This document shows positions 63,901 through 64,000 of a stretch of 64,000 nucleotides of DNA, piece by piece. Position numbers and translations under genes: made by a program. The stretch is from JBGAHD01 sp044226395 (GTDB lineage: Bacteria > Pseudomonadota > Gammaproteobacteria > Xanthomonadales > Ahniellaceae). The stretch spans positions 1 through 64,000 of the forward strand of contig JBGAHD010000007.1 of the NCBI GenBank assembly GCA_044226395.1. Direction: 5' to 3'. The first letter of the stretch is position 1, and every line of letters begins with the position of its first letter. The notes below the pieces were generated by a model. That model searched no databases and was not told where the DNA came from. It was given only the letters and a program-made list of their open reading frames with translations.

Positions 63901-64000
63901 GCAGCGAAGTCGTCACGCCGTGCACCACCGCCACTCGCCCCGAAGTGATCTTCTGCGATGGCCTCGAAGGCAACGGCGCGGTCAGCACCAGCAAAGGCAC
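57918..64000 (+). CDS. Sec-exported SpvB/FG-GAP/RHS-repeat protein (Tc-toxin B/C-like), 3' end outside the window
   Basis: The frame is open for 2,027 codons to the window edge. A signal peptide (LWFVVFALLWTIDLAHA, cleavage before Gln22) is followed by an SpvB domain from about 62 (YSIPIAVPPGTAGLSPKLSL), seven FG-GAP/VCBS calcium-loop repeats starting near 406, 497, 551, 619, 723, 785 and 850 (for example DINGDGLQDVVF), and at least twelve RHS YD repeats from about 1119 (YDAFGNLLTAT) to 1936 (YDANGNQTAT). This is the fused TcB-TcC cocoon layout, made for the Sec route. The variable C-terminal cargo and any self-cleavage motif lie beyond the window. Many cysteine pairs suggest disulfides outside the cytoplasm. 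Confidence 0.93.
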   Translation, partial: MPARLWFVVFALLWTIDLAHAQPASPPAIYREPLPTSSSAFSDSVGATPAQFRVDESGSASYSIPIAVPPGTAGLSPKLSLDYASKGAYGPLGQGWMIGGQSTITRCRKTIEDGDGAAALGNTINFDGNPNNDAYCLDGQRLIPRGTGLGECPSGGVGGQQFALMLDTATRICAYASTAEDVGYTSWLVFPKDGTIRRYGREGNSTLALAIANVPNAAQRTLTWALDRIADSTGNTIDFEYLRNEAQGELYLSSVRYTGKANIANPYAQTTITSPYNHIDFIYQDWPQAEQGREDYLAGAKIALTKRLQQVEVHATRNNGATPDAVSEVRRYVLGYGAATTGSALSRLVAVQECAPNGAGGLVCYPPTRMDWNYGQDARGYAHVNPDTYQNYAKSLTFAVDYKIGDINGDGLQDVVFIKDRSCAADDNVGSGSSTRFPFLIAQGKFSGIAAPTLTTTYAMRQLPNGVGIPDCDSAGPATAFDNFESLNWPTLWHLFDFTGDGREDLLLATAAGWRVFPAINSGGAWTFSTIGIDPGIGAQLTDDSRFADYDGDGLPDLWHATPGNSLEFSIRFLRRTTGNAALAYQFEASDVGVQIQVPEAVTEITLPSIDRDSLQNVDIDGDGRADLVVKVVEETFPQRSAGNKTYRARPAVADSPFVAAQGSSGVCQEPPCPVYRTYWHALLNRGVQNGGSYLFQADTAFGEAGLTVGQLSTHGAAVQLVDLNGDSLADALIQRVSSVNGSTTRQFEYRLNTGIDVAGQRFAAAQSTGLNLPTPMAARLVTADINGDRRTDLVYPVDNGSGSSTRYPLMAKLWRANDFGPEIVATGGGNDLTTIAQQNPAEFLTLFLDYDGTGTPDLVRYRANGTTSNNLYVDIGASPFGGNDFITKITNGLGAQTQVQYWPMVYSSVYTRDFDGPSRVWGRGSPVMDVYAPLWVVRQVDTSAPTFGDAGNTTAGPDALTTVRYSYQGARLQGGGRGFLGFRKIITQDLQNFLLTTTEYRQDYPFIGRPLHTAVERFASAGTDPCAGGGASTGCVIEPPINCGPLGCSVAPTEHALTTRMGTGQVLTDANSTWASIPAFNAGSVEPIFIYAATSDEQKFDLETAGAFLQGVVSSFTYDAFGNLLTATVTTSQDNGAGSPVALQTQVTQNVYGCTLAPVTVSGCANSGNLNSEWQRLGRLSLATVTHHRAGETSVVRRSSFEYDTTSKLLIAEVQGPYTDLEPNAAERERLELRTDYVLDANGNKTLEVKCSIADYANRVACLNLSAFQQRQWEADPTRVQRYIRYEYDAKGRFVTGVRTPFHGGNGATFETYAERPGITAAGALDRNAFGDPLTSLNAHGVAVEQRYGFLGRANFSRSGTGSFGRTQYAWCTDAATTAWIDGTPGIPAGAPRVNCPVGAVYRVEGDATATQAPQTGIAAAPRTFAYFDRLGREVLTTTRMYQSTETDPGAINRWVSVARAYDKLGREAIVSEPYFSTDPTVSQTTSRAGTVQNAASFAISQASFDQISRTKSMSHPEQAVNGSSTSLAAYDRLRSDETNPRGFTQKTVKNALGELISATSAATEELDPNSTFTIEYVHDAIGNLRQVKRTPSNGSSAGQLITTTVSYDRLGRKIGMNDPDKGIWIYRYNALGEQIEQTDAKGQTQRLYYDALGRVWKRTEERLIAGTLNPEPTSLWDFDTALLASGPSRAIGLIKHESNDAGFSRVVEYDSLGRPARVRTTLDNTTYYQRQTYDAFGRGYQAFDANPGSDGIEGTLVDYSTDGYPIRTREAANGTTGTIYSEVLALSQRGQVRRERLAGTNNLMIDRSYDDQTGRLLQLSTGLNGDGTYQHWTYTYDKHGDLTSRWNLAGPVGNQFDLKEDFTYDRLDRLDKVILTRFNGLVTNTVSLDVNYDQLGNIISKSGLGSYVYRSTPAGCAQAGPHAVSQLGAKNFCYDANGNQTATYVSGVAVRTINYTGFDLPADIHRHENGIVADEAFVYAPDRSYWKRIDNGGSEVVTPCTTATRPEVIFCDGLEGNGAVSTSKG

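Overview
The window looks like chromosome of a high-GC gammaproteobacterium, most likely of the Xanthomonadales/Lysobacterales group. This is inferred from the unbroken run tRNA-Trp, secE, nusG, rplKAJL, rpoBC, str, S10, spc and alpha, from the missing rpmJ after secY, from the L22 N-terminus (MEAKAILRTARISPQ), and from the neighbouring class II DAHP synthase, DsbB and TonB-receptor genes. No rRNA, IS element, integrase or CRISPR array is visible.

Region 1 (1-30260) is the core transcription/translation block, all on the + strand: tRNA-Trp, secE-nusG, rplK-rplA, rplJ-rplL, rpoB-rpoC, rpsL-rpsG-fusA-tuf, rpsJ to secY, then rpsM-rpsK-rpsD-rpoA-rplQ. Internal control points can be read: a 364-nt leader before rplJ, a 10-bp hairpin between rplL and rpoB, a TTGACA promoter followed at once by an intrinsic terminator before rpsL, a hairpin before rpsJ, a terminator plus TATACT box between secY and rpsM, and an intrinsic terminator after rplQ.

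Region 2 (30390-49220) is housekeeping metabolism and envelope biology: dsbB, class II DAHP synthase, a DUF71/Dph6-like ATPase behind typA, ppiB, a three-gene envelope operon (signal-peptide protein, M48 metalloprotease lipoprotein, small lipoprotein) joined by 4-nt overlaps, a PLP aminotransferase, a membrane-anchored glutaredoxin-like protein, mdh, a methylcitrate-cycle pair prpB/prpC with a GNAT gene between, a GAF-SpoIIE phosphatase, a hemolysin III-type membrane protein, a metallo-beta-lactamase-fold enzyme with subclass B3 hallmarks, and fadH. Three convergent gene pairs here are separated by perfect 9-11 bp hairpins without a U tract.

Region 3 (49388-64000) is more accessory: a secreted sorbosone/glucose-dehydrogenase-like beta-propeller followed by a TonB-dependent receptor, an FAD oxidoreductase, an aldo/keto reductase, a small lipoprotein, an ArsR-SRPBCC-DUF4287/DUF5655 cassette whose regulator starts against a perfect 20-bp palindrome, a 578-nt gene-poor spacer with inverted repeats, and finally a very large Sec-exported SpvB/FG-GAP/RHS (Tc-toxin BC-like) protein that runs off the window still open after 2,027 codons.
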